40,816 nt of DNA from contig JAICSH010000016.1 in assembly GCA_025936995.1 (NCBI GenBank), forward strand, positions 1-40,816, written 5' to 3'. Position 1 is the stretch's first letter, and the number at the start of each line of letters is the position of its first letter. The position numbers and the translations under genes are program-made. Positions 1 to 7,151 of the stretch are shown here, in pieces. Below the pieces are notes generated by a model. It was not told the origin of the DNA. It saw nothing but the letters and a program-made list of their open reading frames with translations, and ran no database searches. Source of the stretch: Thermoleophilia bacterium. GTDB taxonomy: Bacteria > Actinomycetota > Thermoleophilia > Gaiellales > Gaiellaceae.

Positions 1-181
1 CGACGTAGTCGTGGCCGCGGCGGCGCGACGCGTCCTCGATGTGCTCGAGCTGGTCGACGAGGATCTGCTTCGTGTCGAAGAGGAGGCGACCTATCAGCGT
101 CGACTTGCCGTCGTCGACCGAACCTGCGGTGACGAGCCGGAGAAGCTCCGTCGACTGAGCGCGATCAGAAATAGCCGACAC
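1..181 (-). CDS. cysN: Sulfate adenylyltransferase subunit 1 (GTPase), N-terminal part only
   Basis: The reading frame on the minus strand runs off the left edge, so only about 60 N-terminal residues are visible. They contain the EF-Tu-like G1 motif [15 protein letters not shown] followed by [12 protein letters not shown], which is characteristic of CysN. CysN is the GTPase subunit that drives formation of adenosine 5'-phosphosulfate (APS) by CysD in the cytoplasm. The start is taken as the GTG at 181-179 (then [16 protein letters not shown]), which overlaps the end of cysD by 17 bases and implies translational coupling. Whether a fused APS kinase domain follows, as in CysNC proteins, cannot be seen; the separate cysC nearby argues against it. 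Confidence 0.93.
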   Translation of the reverse strand, partial: MSAISDRAQSTELLRLVTAGSVDDGKSTLIGRLLFDTKQILVDQLEHIEDASRRRGHDYV

Positions 182-1085
182 GCTTGCGGTCCTCCATCGC
201 CGCCTCGCTGAAGCGGTCGTCGGCGCGCGTCTCGCCGCGCTCGGTGACGCGCGTCGCCGCGATCTCCTCCACCACCTCGTCGATCGTCGCCGCGCGCGAC
301 TCGACGCCGCCGGTGCACGTCATGTCGCCGACGGTGCGGAAGCGCACCGAGGTGACGAACGGATCCTCGCCGTCCATCCGCTCGACGTACGGCGAGACGG
401 CGTACAGCATCCCGTCGCGGCGGAAGACCTCGCGCTCGTGCGCGAAGTAGATCGGCGGCAGCTCGAGCTGCTCGCGCGCGACGTATTGCCAGACGTCGAG
501 CTCCGTCCAGTTCGAGATCGGGAAGACACGGACGTGCTCGCCCTTGCGGACGCGCGCGTTGTAGAGGTTCCACAGCTCAGGGCGCTGCGCGCGCGGGTTC
601 CACTGGCCTAAGTCGTCACGGAAGGAGAAGATCCGCTCCTTCGCCCGGCTTCGCTCCTCGTCGCGGCGGGCGCCGCCGATCGCGGCGTCGAAGCCGTGCT
701 CCGCGATCGCGTCGAGCAGCGTCGTCGTCTGAAGGCGGTTGCGCGACGCGCGCGGGCCCGTCTCCTCGACGACGCGGCCCTTGTCGATCGAGTCCTGCAC
801 CGAGGCGACGATCAGCCGCTCGCCGAGCTCGCCGACGCGCCGATCGCGGAACTCGATCGCCTCGGCGAAGTTGTGGCCGGTGTCGATGTGCATGATCGGG
901 AACGGGAACTTGCCGGGGCGGAACGCCTTCTCGGCGAGCCGGAGGAGGACGATCGAGTCCTTGCCGCCGGAGAAGAGCAGCACGGGCCGCTCGAGCTCCG
1001 CCGCGACCTCGCGGAAGATGTGGATCGCCTCGGACTCGAGCTCGTCGAGGTGGGTCAGCGTCGGGATCGCCCGGGACGTGCTCAC
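165..1085 (-). CDS. cysD: Sulfate adenylyltransferase subunit 2
   Basis: 306 residues, close to the roughly 300 of the family. CysD is the ATP sulfurylase catalytic subunit; it joins sulfate and ATP to make APS, working with the CysN GTPase. It is a PP-loop protein: [15 protein letters not shown] (near residues 38-52) is the pyrophosphate-binding loop, followed by MHIDTGHNF and the conserved [21 protein letters not shown] segment. The C-terminus ends in RKRVGYF, typical of CysD. The GTG start at 1085 overlaps the cysC stop in a GTGA junction; a longer open frame exists upstream but lies inside cysC. Gene order cysH-cysC-cysD-cysN fits one sulfate-assimilation transcript. Confidence 0.96.
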   Translation of the reverse strand: MSTSRAIPTLTHLDELESEAIHIFREVAAELERPVLLFSGGKDSIVLLRLAEKAFRPGKFPFPIMHIDTGHNFAEAIEFRDRRVGELGERLIVASVQDSIDKGRVVEETGPRASRNRLQTTTLLDAIAEHGFDAAIGGARRDEERSRAKERIFSFRDDLGQWNPRAQRPELWNLYNARVRKGEHVRVFPISNWTELDVWQYVAREQLELPPIYFAHEREVFRRDGMLYAVSPYVERMDGEDPFVTSVRFRTVGDMTCTGGVESRAATIDEVVEEIAATRVTERGETRADDRFSEAAMEDRKRVGYF

Positions 1086-1705
1086 GACTCGGCCTCCACC
1101 CTCGAGGGCAGGACGTTCAGCTCCTCGAGGCGCTCGATCACGATGGCCGCCGACTCGGGAGGCGTCAGGCCGGTGGTCTCGAGCCGCAGCTCCGGGTCGC
1201 GCGGCTCCTCGTACGGGGCGGAGACGCCGGTGAACTCGTCGATCTCGCCGGCGAAGGCGGCTGCGTAGAGACCCTTCGGATCGCGTCGCGCGCATTCCTC
1301 GAGCGGCGTCGCGACGTGGATCTCGACGAAGGGCGCGTGCTGCTCGACGAGCCCGCGGGCATGGCGGCGCAGCTCCTCGTACGGCGAGATCGCGGAGACG
1401 ATCACGGCCGCGCCGGCGCGCGCGAGGCGCGACGAGACCCAGCCGATGCGGGCGATGTTCGTGTCCCGGTCCTCCTTCGAGAACCCGAGGCCCTTCGAGA
1501 GGTGCGTGCGGACGATGTCGCCGTCGAGGTGGTCGACGACGAAGCCGCGGCGCTCGAGCTCGGGCTCGACGATGTTCGCGATCGTCGTCTTCCCGGCCCC
1601 CGAGAGGCCCGTGAACCAGAGCACGAATCCCGCTCCCGGCGCCGGCAAAGCCGGCACCTCCGCTCCTTGGCGGGCTCCGTCGAGCCTACGCCCGCTCCCG
1701 CTCAT
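1082..1705 (-). CDS. cysC: Adenylylsulfate (APS) kinase
   Basis: 207 residues. It phosphorylates APS with ATP to give PAPS (3'-phosphoadenylyl sulfate). Seen: Walker A motif GLSGAGKTT near residues 33-41, then the family segments LDGDIVRTHLSKGLGFS and DRDTNIARIGWV, and the C-terminal PKGLYAAAFAGEIDEFTGV region that binds APS. The ATG at 1705-1703 overlaps the cysH stop as ATGA. An in-frame ATG exists five codons upstream, but the overlap junction favours the chosen start. A stand-alone kinase matters here because the neighbouring CysH appears to use PAPS rather than APS. Confidence 0.96.
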   Translation of the reverse strand: MSGSGRRLDGARQGAEVPALPAPGAGFVLWFTGLSGAGKTTIANIVEPELERRGFVVDHLDGDIVRTHLSKGLGFSKEDRDTNIARIGWVSSRLARAGAAVIVSAISPYEELRRHARGLVEQHAPFVEIHVATPLEECARRDPKGLYAAAFAGEIDEFTGVSAPYEEPRDPELRLETTGLTPPESAAIVIERLEELNVLPSRVEAES

Positions 1706-2343
1706 GTATGGAGCCCGCATTCGGTCCGCTCGGTCCCGGCCCACCGGCCCTCGCGACCCTTGCCCGGCAAGGTCGAGTGCGTGTCCCCGATCGACTCGTA
1801 ACCCTGGTCGTGGAGCGCGTTGTACGGGAGTTCGCGCTCGCGGATGTAGGCCCAGCAGTCGTCGTCCGTCCAGTCGGCAATCGGGTTCGCCTTCCAGACC
1901 TCGTGCTGCTCGTCCCAGCCGAGCTTCGGCGCGTCCGCGCGCGTCGGCGACTGGTCGCGGCGGATTCCGGTGATCCACGCATCGAGGTCGAGCAGCGCGC
2001 GGTTGAGCGGCTCGATCTTCGCGACGGCGAGGTAGAGGTCGGGATTCGCCTCCCAGAGCCCGTCCTCGACGGGCTCTCCCTCGAATCGCTCGATCGTCGT
2101 GCCGTAGCGGCGCTCGGCCTCGCGCCAGAGCTCGTACGTCTCCGGGAAGAGGTGGCCCGTGTCGATCGCGAAGACACGCGCATTCGGCTCGGCCGCAAAG
2201 ACCATGTCGAGCAGCACTGACTCCTCCTTCTGGAAGGAGCAGGCGAGCGCGACGCGCCCAGAGAACTCGCCGAGCACGTACTCGACGATCCGCTCCGCGG
2301 GCCACGTCTCGACGTCAGTCGGCAGCTGCAGGTTCGCCGCCAA
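1702..2343 (-). CDS. cysH: Phosphoadenylyl-sulfate (PAPS) reductase
   Basis: 213 residues. It reduces activated sulfate to sulfite using thioredoxin or glutaredoxin. PP-loop-like start LACSFQKEESVLLDM, AIDTGHLFPET, and the catalytic C-terminal ECGLH motif. The cysteine pairs that hold the 4Fe-4S cluster in APS reductases are absent: the segment that is CC..RKVEPL in those enzymes reads AVAKIEPL here, and the second pair is replaced by GDTHSTLPG, as in cluster-free PAPS reductases. This agrees with the adjacent cysC. The start is TTG at 2343, chosen because AAGGAGGTG lies just upstream; it overlaps comA by 29 bases. Confidence 0.93.
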   Translation of the reverse strand: MAANLQLPTDVETWPAERIVEYVLGEFSGRVALACSFQKEESVLLDMVFAAEPNARVFAIDTGHLFPETYELWREAERRYGTTIERFEGEPVEDGLWEANPDLYLAVAKIEPLNRALLDLDAWITGIRRDQSPTRADAPKLGWDEQHEVWKANPIADWTDDDCWAYIRERELPYNALHDQGYESIGDTHSTLPGKGREGRWAGTERTECGLHT

Positions 2344-3106
2344 GCAGCACCTCCTTCAGCGTGTCGCCGCGCAGGCCGAGACGCAGCGTCTCGAGCGGGA
2401 TCACCTCGTCGGGCGGGATGTTGCCGAGGTTGACGTTGGTACCGAAATGCTTGACGAACCAGGCCTGGCTCTCCTTCGTCGGCGCTTCCCAGATGATCGA
2501 CTCGAACGGGACGGACTGCTCGATCTCGTCGACGAGCCCGGTGCGGAGCTCGCCGCTCGGCCGGTAGATGCCGGCAGTCCCGCCCTCGCGGCCCTCCGCG
2601 ATGACGCGCCAGGCTCCGGTGTCGAGCTCCTCCTTCATCCACTCGACCCAGAGGTACGGCGCGATGTTGACCTCGGAGTCCTTGGAGCCGACCTCGGAGA
2701 GGACGGTGAAGTCACGAGCGAAGTCCGCGATGAGCTCGAGCTTCCGGTCGCGGGGGATCTCGATCGTGCCGTCGGAGATCTCGACGTGCGAGAAGCGGTA
2801 CTCGGTGAGCCAGCGCTTGAACTCCTCGAGCTTGTCCCGCGCGTAGACGGCCTCGAAGAACGTCCCGCCGCAGACGACCGGCGTCTCGAAGTGGCGGTAG
2901 AGCGCGATCTTCTTCTCGAGGTTGTTCGTGACATACCCCGTGCCCCAGCCGAGCTTGACGATGTCGACGAACTCGCCCGCGGTGTCGAAGAGGCCCTCGA
3001 TCTCCCGGAGGTTCAATCCCTTGTCGATGACGTGCGTGAGCCCGCTGTCCCGCGGCTTGCAGGGCCGCGCGGGCACATCCAGGAATCCGTCCTCAAAGCC
3101 CGGCAT
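2315..3106 (-). CDS. comA: Phosphosulfolactate synthase-like protein
   Basis: 263 residues, the size of ComA. The family adds sulfite to phosphoenolpyruvate to make (2R)-phospho-3-sulfolactate, the first step to sulfolactate or coenzyme M. Seen: RDSGLTHVIDKGL, DIVKLGWGTGYVT, VCGGTFFEA, FSHVEISDGTIEI, FTVLSEVGSKD and WEAPTKESQAWFVK, in an all TIM-barrel-like order. The ATG at 3106 has GGAGG eight bases upstream; the open frame could extend 13 codons further but without such a site. It is the first gene of the sulfate operon, so its proposed substrate sulfite is the product of the next gene, CysH. No comB or comC is in view, so the end product is unknown. Confidence 0.85.
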   Translation of the reverse strand: MPGFEDGFLDVPARPCKPRDSGLTHVIDKGLNLREIEGLFDTAGEFVDIVKLGWGTGYVTNNLEKKIALYRHFETPVVCGGTFFEAVYARDKLEEFKRWLTEYRFSHVEISDGTIEIPRDRKLELIADFARDFTVLSEVGSKDSEVNIAPYLWVEWMKEELDTGAWRVIAEGREGGTAGIYRPSGELRTGLVDEIEQSVPFESIIWEAPTKESQAWFVKHFGTNVNLGNIPPDEVIPLETLRLGLRGDTLKEVLLGGEPAAAD

Positions 3107-3145
3107 CGCGCTCCTCCACAGGGTAGTCGCCGAGGTCGCGCGCAA

Positions 3146-3165
3146 TATACCTAATTGTTGGCATA
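3146..3165. promoter_or_regulatory. Imperfect palindrome upstream of the sulfate operon (candidate operator)
   Basis: TATACC, 8 bases, GGCATA: an inverted repeat with one mismatch between arms, in a short AT-rich patch between the divergent comA and methyltransferase starts. On the minus strand it contains TATATT about 40 bases before comA, which could be a -10 box. Its position suggests a regulator site for sulfur genes; the regulator is not identified. Confidence 0.35.
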
Positions 3166-3202
3166 GCGATCACTTATCACCGGCGCGAGTATCCTCCGCC
3201 CG

Positions 3203-4120
3203 ATGCGCTGGCTCGCGAAGGCAGCTCTCCAACGCACGCTCGGCCTCCTGCCGCAGGGCGAGCGGCTGAACTACGTGTTCCAGCGGCACGTCCTCCATTC
3301 GTTTCCGATCGGAGACGGCTCGCTCCGCCAGAAGTTCACGCGCGCGACCAACCACCTGGCGCTGTACGAGGAGCACAGCCCGGACGTCCCGGCCGCCGAG
3401 GCGACGTTCTACGAGTTCGGAGCCGGCTGGGATCTCGCGATCCCCATCGCCTACGCGCTGCTCGGGGTCGGGAGCCAGGTCGTCGTGGACATCCGGCCGA
3501 GCGCGCGACGCGAGCTCGTGAACGAAACTCTCGCTGCCTACGGCCGGCTGAGGCCGGAGCTCGAGGAGGCTGCGGGCCGCAGCCTGCGGGAGACCGGCGG
3601 CCCGATCGGGTCGCTCGCCGAGCTCGAGCCGCGGTTCGGGATCCGCTACCTCGCGCCCTGCGACGCGCGCGCCACCGGACTGCCGGCCGGTTCGATCGAC
3701 TTCGTGTCGAGCACGGACACCTGCGAGCACATCCCCGGTCCCGATCTCGCGGAGATCTTCGCCGAGTGCCGGCGGCTCCTGCGGCCGGGCGGCGCGGTCA
3801 GCTGCCGCATCGACCTCCAGGACCACTACGCGTACTTCGACCGGAGCCTTTCGCGCTACAACTTCCTCCGCTTCTCGGACCGGACGTGGGCGCTCGTCAA
3901 CTCGCCGCTCCATTTTCAGAACCGGCTCCGGGCGCCGGAGTACATGGCGCTCGTGCGCGGCGCCGGCCTCGTCGTCCTCGCGGAGCGGCCCTCCGGGCCG
4001 AGCGAACAGGGACTGGCGGAACTGCAGGCGCTGCCGTTGGCCGAGCGATTCCGGGGCTTCTCGCCGGGCGAGCTCGGCGTGACCGTGCTGTCCTTCGTAG
4101 CCGTAGCGCCGCGCGGCTAG
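3203..4120 (+). CDS. Class I SAM-dependent methyltransferase, substrate unknown
   Basis: 305 residues. The N-terminal third (RWLAKAALQRTLGLLPQGERLNYVFQR) is helical and basic. A SAM-binding Rossmann fold follows: motif I FYEFGAGWDLAIP near residue 70, an acidic strand end VVVDIRP, then IDFVSSTDTCEHIP (motif IV-like) and LRRPGG-type RRLLRPGGAVSCRIDLQDHY, as in methyltransferase domain 11 proteins. It could methylate a sugar, lipid or small molecule; nothing local fixes the substrate. It is transcribed away from the sulfate operon, starting 96 bases from comA, and converges on the dehydrogenase gene, overlapping its end by 4 bases. Confidence 0.82.
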   Translation: MRWLAKAALQRTLGLLPQGERLNYVFQRHVLHSFPIGDGSLRQKFTRATNHLALYEEHSPDVPAAEATFYEFGAGWDLAIPIAYALLGVGSQVVVDIRPSARRELVNETLAAYGRLRPELEEAAGRSLRETGGPIGSLAELEPRFGIRYLAPCDARATGLPAGSIDFVSSTDTCEHIPGPDLAEIFAECRRLLRPGGAVSCRIDLQDHYAYFDRSLSRYNFLRFSDRTWALVNSPLHFQNRLRAPEYMALVRGAGLVVLAERPSGPSEQGLAELQALPLAERFRGFSPGELGVTVLSFVAVAPRG

Positions 4121-5088
4121 AAGACTTCGCGGAGGAGCCGCTCGATCTCCTGCGGGCTCGCCGGCTTCGGGTTCGCAAGGTTGCCGCCTCGCTGCGCCGC
4201 GTCGGCGGCGAGGCGTGGCAGGTCGCCCTCCGGGACGCCGAGCTCCGCCAGCCTCGTCGGACCGGCGAGAGCGGAGAGGGTCTCGACGCGACCGGCCGGA
4301 TCCCCGGCTGCACCGACCGCCTCGCCGAAGCGCGCCACGGCATCCGGCATGAACGCCGAGTTGAAGCGGAGCACCGGCGGCAGGCAGATCCCGTTCAGCG
4401 TCCCGTGCGGGAGCCCGTAGCGCCCGCCGATCGCCTGCGCCATCGCGTGGGCAAGCGCGAGCATCGAGCCGGCGAGCGCGGCGCCACCGTGACAGGCGCC
4501 GCGGAGCAGCTCGGTCCGCGCCTCGAGGTCGCGCGGAGCGGAGACGACGCGCGGCAGCCACTCCGAGACGAGGCTTGCGCCCGCCAGCGCGTGCTCGTCG
4601 GCCGCCGGGTTGTGGCCCTGCACGTAGAGCGCCTCGGCGCAGTGGGCGAGCGCGTTCATCGCCGTCCCGACGGTCGTCTCCGGCGGCAGCTCGAGCGTCA
4701 GCCCGGGCTCGTAGACGATCGCGGTCGGATGAGCGCCCCCGCCGCCGCCGCGCATCCGCCGATGGGGATCGCGCACGCCGAAGTAGCTGGTCCACTCGGC
4801 GCCGGCGTAGGTCGTGGGGACCGAGACGAGCGGCAGCGCGGTGCCGGCCGAGATCGCCTTGCCGAGGTCGATCGCGCTTCCACCGCCGACCGCGAGCACT
4901 CCGTCCGCGTCCTCCGCTGCGGCGACGGCCTCCGAGATCCGGTCGGACGGCACCTCGGACCAGCTCGCAACCGGCTGGACGGACAGCTCGAGCGAGTCCC
5001 AGCGCGGGCTCGCGACGAGAAGCGGAGACGCCACCCCAGCCTGGACACAGGCGTCGGCGAGCGAGCCGAGGCCCCACTCGACGATCAC
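4117..5088 (-). CDS. Iron-containing alcohol dehydrogenase, maleylacetate-reductase-like
   Basis: 323 residues, a little shorter at the N-terminus than the usual 350. Members are cytoplasmic NAD(P)H-dependent oxidoreductases; maleylacetate reductase reduces maleylacetate to 3-oxoadipate in aromatic degradation. Seen: AVGGGSAIDLGKAIS and VPTTYAGAEWTSYFGV (nucleotide-binding half), then NALAHCAEALY and YGLPHGTLNGICLP, with histidines at the usual metal positions. The GTG start at 5088 overlaps the lysR stop as GTGA, so the two are co-translated and this gene is the likely target or partner of the LysR regulator. No ring-cleavage genes are nearby, so the substrate is uncertain. Confidence 0.8.
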   Translation of the reverse strand: MIVEWGLGSLADACVQAGVASPLLVASPRWDSLELSVQPVASWSEVPSDRISEAVAAAEDADGVLAVGGGSAIDLGKAISAGTALPLVSVPTTYAGAEWTSYFGVRDPHRRMRGGGGGAHPTAIVYEPGLTLELPPETTVGTAMNALAHCAEALYVQGHNPAADEHALAGASLVSEWLPRVVSAPRDLEARTELLRGACHGGAALAGSMLALAHAMAQAIGGRYGLPHGTLNGICLPPVLRFNSAFMPDAVARFGEAVGAAGDPAGRVETLSALAGPTRLAELGVPEGDLPRLAADAAQRGGNLANPKPASPQEIERLLREVF

Positions 5089-5978
5089 GTGAGCCGCTCC
5101 CGCGCATAGGAGACGAACTCCTGCGCGACCCGCGTTTCGGCGCGGCCGCTCGCGCGGACGAGCTGGACGTCGCGTGCCGGCTCGAGGCCCTCGACACGCG
5201 CCACGTCCAGCACGCCGGCGGCGAGGTCCCCCTCGATCGCGATCCGCGAGATGAACGTCGCTCCGTAGCCGCCGAGCACGGCGCCGCGCGCCGATTCCTG
5301 CAGCCCGAGCTCGAGCTTCACGTTCAGGTCGCGCAGCCGGACGCCGAGCTCGCGCAGCTCGTCGTCGATCATCTGGCGGATGCCGGCTCCCTCCTGCATG
5401 AGCACGAGCGGCTCGGTCTTGAGCTCGTCCAGCGTCATCGTCCTCCCGGCCTGCTTGTGCCCGGCCGGCACGGCGAGGACGACCTCGTCGCGGTAGAGGG
5501 GCTCGAACGAGACGCCGCGATGACGGCCGGCGGCGCCGACGACGCCGAGCTCGAGCTCGCGCCGGCCGACCTGCTCGACCACGGTGTGCGTGTCGGAGAC
5601 GGTGAGCACGACGTGCACCTGAGGATGGAGCTGCTGGAACTCGCCGAGCAGGACGGGCAGCACGCTGCCGCCCGGCCCGGTCGAGGCTCCGATCTCGAGC
5701 CTGCCCTTCAGCTCTCCCTCCGCCTCCTCCCCGAGCTCCTCGAGCAACTGCTGCTCGAGCGCGAGAAGCCGCTGCGCCCCGCGGAAGAGCCGGAGTCCCG
5801 CCTCGGTCGGCTCGACTCGCCGCCCGGAGCGGTCGAGGAGCTGCTGGCCGAGACGCTGCTCGAGCGAGCGGATCTGGAGGCTGACCGCGGGCTGCGTGAC
5901 GCCGAGCTGGTCGGCGGCCTGGGAGAAGCTGCGCCGCTCGACCACCGCACAGAAGGCCGCAAGCTGCTTCGTGTCCAT
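5085..5978 (-). CDS. LysR-family transcriptional regulator
   Basis: 297 residues. N-terminal winged helix-turn-helix (1-60: QLAAFCAVVERRSFSQAADQ then LGVTQPAVSLQIRSLEQRLG) and a C-terminal periplasmic-binding-like effector domain (about 90-295) containing ASTGPGGSVLPVLLGEF and LVLMQEGAGIRQMIDDEL. It resembles CysL/CbbR-like members, but the effector cannot be read from sequence. It is coupled to the downstream dehydrogenase. Its own upstream region is broken: an IS1595-type element begins at 5988, only 9 bases before the ATG, so the native promoter now lies beyond 8723 and expression would need a promoter inside the element. Confidence 0.93.
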   Translation of the reverse strand: MDTKQLAAFCAVVERRSFSQAADQLGVTQPAVSLQIRSLEQRLGQQLLDRSGRRVEPTEAGLRLFRGAQRLLALEQQLLEELGEEAEGELKGRLEIGASTGPGGSVLPVLLGEFQQLHPQVHVVLTVSDTHTVVEQVGRRELELGVVGAAGRHRGVSFEPLYRDEVVLAVPAGHKQAGRTMTLDELKTEPLVLMQEGAGIRQMIDDELRELGVRLRDLNVKLELGLQESARGAVLGGYGATFISRIAIEGDLAAGVLDVARVEGLEPARDVQLVRASGRAETRVAQEFVSYARERLT

Positions 5979-5979
5979 A

Positions 5980-5987
5980 AGGACGAC
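5980..5987. repeat. Target-site duplication, left copy (AGGACGAC)
   Basis: AGGACGAC here is identical to 8724-8731. Both copies sit immediately outside a 27-base terminal repeat, and 8 bp is the duplication length known for the IS1595 family. Confidence 0.85.
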
Positions 5988-6014
5988 GGGGATTATATAC
6001 TTGACGAACCCAAG
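5988..6014 (+). repeat. Terminal inverted repeat, left
   Basis: Reads inward as GGGG, ATTATATACTTGAC, then GAACCCAAG. The inner 23 bases match the inverse of 8697-8719 with one difference (G versus A at position 6006); of the outer four bases only one matches. Read outward (minus strand) it contains TATAAT ending at 5992, a possible -10 box facing lysR. Confidence 0.9.
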
Positions 6015-6179
6015 ATATCCCCGTAGCCTCCCTTCCGCATGGCAAGCAGCGTCATGGGTTCCATGAGAAAAGCTTATAGCAGGGCTCGTTCGGACCTATG
6101 CAACATCCGATAGGTGGGATAACGTGCGCTTCGCCGACTGACCCCGGTCCCTTTTGGCCGGTAGTAGGCCTGGCGCCCG

Positions 6180-6201
6180 CCCCTCGGCGCAAGCCGAGGG
6201 G
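6180..6201 (-). terminator. Hairpin after the DUF3800 gene, candidate terminator
   Basis: Perfect 9-bp stem CCCCTCGGC / GCCGAGGGG around a GCAA tetraloop, 13 bases past the DUF3800 stop. There is no T-run on the minus-strand side; a short TTCTT follows on the plus side, so direction and function are uncertain. The remaining 5988-6214 interval shows only the terminal repeat and a weak CCTAT/ATAGG hairpin near 6100. Confidence 0.4.
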
Positions 6202-6214
6202 TTCTTCTGAAGAC

Positions 6215-6976
6215 TTACCTCGGTCCCCGGATGATTCCGGGGTTCTCGAGGCCGCGCCCAACGTGGTACTGGTTCGCAGCCGTGAGAATGGCTGGCCCCA
6301 GCTCGTCCCACATCGTTGGGGGAAAGAGCGGATCCGGGCGTTCCTTTCGGTACGCCGCATATGCATTTAGATCGGCCAGCTGCACGAAATACGACTGGGC
6401 GGAGTCACGCTCTACCGGGTCGTCGATCAAAACACGCGAGAGCGGTCTGGAGAGCGTGCCGCCGCCGACCATCGCCCCAACCTGCGAATAGCGACGCATC
6501 CTCCGCGCGAGCTTGCGAAATCGGTCGTACTCTCCGGAGTCCGGAAAGAGCATCACGGTCTCGTTGTTGTGCCGCGCGAAAGCCTCTACGCGCTCCAGTG
6601 AGTGCCGCCATGCGGTTTCCCGCACTTCGTCCGGAGTGGCGCAACGGGACTTATCCACCACGACCGCGAAGGTTTGGACCGTCCCAACCTTCCCCTGTAA
6701 CCGCATAAACGCTCGGTAGATCCGCTTGCGTACTCGGTCTCCGATAGGCAGGGACGCCCACGGCCCGCCGCCCTTCACGAGTTCATTCGCCTTCACTTCT
6801 TGTCGCATGCGGAGGCCGAAGTTCGCCCGGAGGTATCTCCGGAACCCGATCAGATCTTCAAAGAGCGGCACCCAATGTGCGTCCCGCACGAATACGCAAG
6901 CAATCGTGTACGTGGGCGTAGGGGATCCCGGATTGACGCCGGGATCACCCGAGTCGTCCATGTAGACCAAGTACAC
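6215..6976 (-). CDS. DUF3800 domain protein, transposon cargo
   Basis: 253 residues. It begins at GTG 6976 with MYLVYMDDSGDPG, the hallmark start of DUF3800 (a beta-strand carrying acidic residues). Further family features are the EVKANELVKG segment, FAVVVDKSRC, LFPDSGEYDRF and the C-terminal QLADLNAYAAYRK. The spread of conserved acidic residues (D7, D8, the D of VVDK, D of PDSG, D of LADL) looks like a metal-binding nuclease-type fold, but that is inference; the family has no settled biochemical role that I know of. It lies inside the transposon, transcribed in the same direction as the transposase but separated from it by the RNA region. It could equally start at the ATG at 6961. Confidence 0.82.
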   Translation of the reverse strand: MYLVYMDDSGDPGVNPGSPTPTYTIACVFVRDAHWVPLFEDLIGFRRYLRANFGLRMRQEVKANELVKGGGPWASLPIGDRVRKRIYRAFMRLQGKVGTVQTFAVVVDKSRCATPDEVRETAWRHSLERVEAFARHNNETVMLFPDSGEYDRFRKLARRMRRYSQVGAMVGGGTLSRPLSRVLIDDPVERDSAQSYFVQLADLNAYAAYRKERPDPLFPPTMWDELGPAILTAANQYHVGRGLENPGIIRGPR

Positions 6977-6982
6977 GCCTCG

Positions 6983-6988
6983 ACTTTA
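6983..6988 (-). promoter_or_regulatory. Possible -10 box for the DUF3800 gene
   Basis: TAAAGT on the minus strand, six bases before the GTG start. If real, the message would start at or next to the start codon (leaderless), as is common in actinobacteria. No convincing -35 box was seen. Confidence 0.3.
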
Positions 6989-7042
6989 GTTGTGCGCAGC
7001 GCGAAACACCGGGCCGATTCCGTCCGCCCGTCCCCGTAGCTT

Positions 7043-7149
7043 GACCGTGCCGTGATGGTCGATCCATCACGGCTGGTAGCAACACCCCGCGAACCGGGGC
7101 GGTCTTCCTTTCTCGGGTTCGACCGCCCCGGCCTACTCGGGGGGAAGAC
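7043..7149 (+). ncRNA. Strongly structured intergenic RNA region with competing helices
   Basis: No gene covers this interval. Helices read directly: GACCG 7043-7047 with CGGTC 7100-7104; GCCGTGATGG 7049-7058 with CCATCACGGC 7064-7073; CCCCG 7085-7089 with CGGGG 7095-7099, making a compact three-way junction with an unpaired TGGTAGCAACA. An alternative 11-bp helix, CCGGGGCGGTC 7094-7104 with GACCGCCCCGG 7121-7131, would break two of them. CCCCG 7126-7130 with CGGGG 7138-7142, and GTCTTCC 7102-7108 with GGAAGAC 7143-7149, close a further domain that abuts the tRNA-like fold. It matches no riboswitch or RNA family I can name; strand is chosen because the tRNA-like fold reads on plus. Confidence 0.45.
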
Positions 7150-7151
7150 AT

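Noticed and set aside
3170-5197. A 675-codon open frame on the minus strand
   Set aside because: It overlaps the methyltransferase and dehydrogenase genes out of frame and is low-complexity arginine/alanine sequence without motifs.
5986-6024. Inverted repeat ACGGGGAT ... ATCCCCGT upstream of lysR, first taken as a LysR operator
   Set aside because: The left arm lies across the transposon end and its duplication, and the right arm lies inside the element, so it formed by insertion and is not a native operator.
7094-7131. Rho-independent terminator from the 11-bp helix
   Set aside because: No T-run follows on either strand, and the helix competes with others, so a structural role is more likely.
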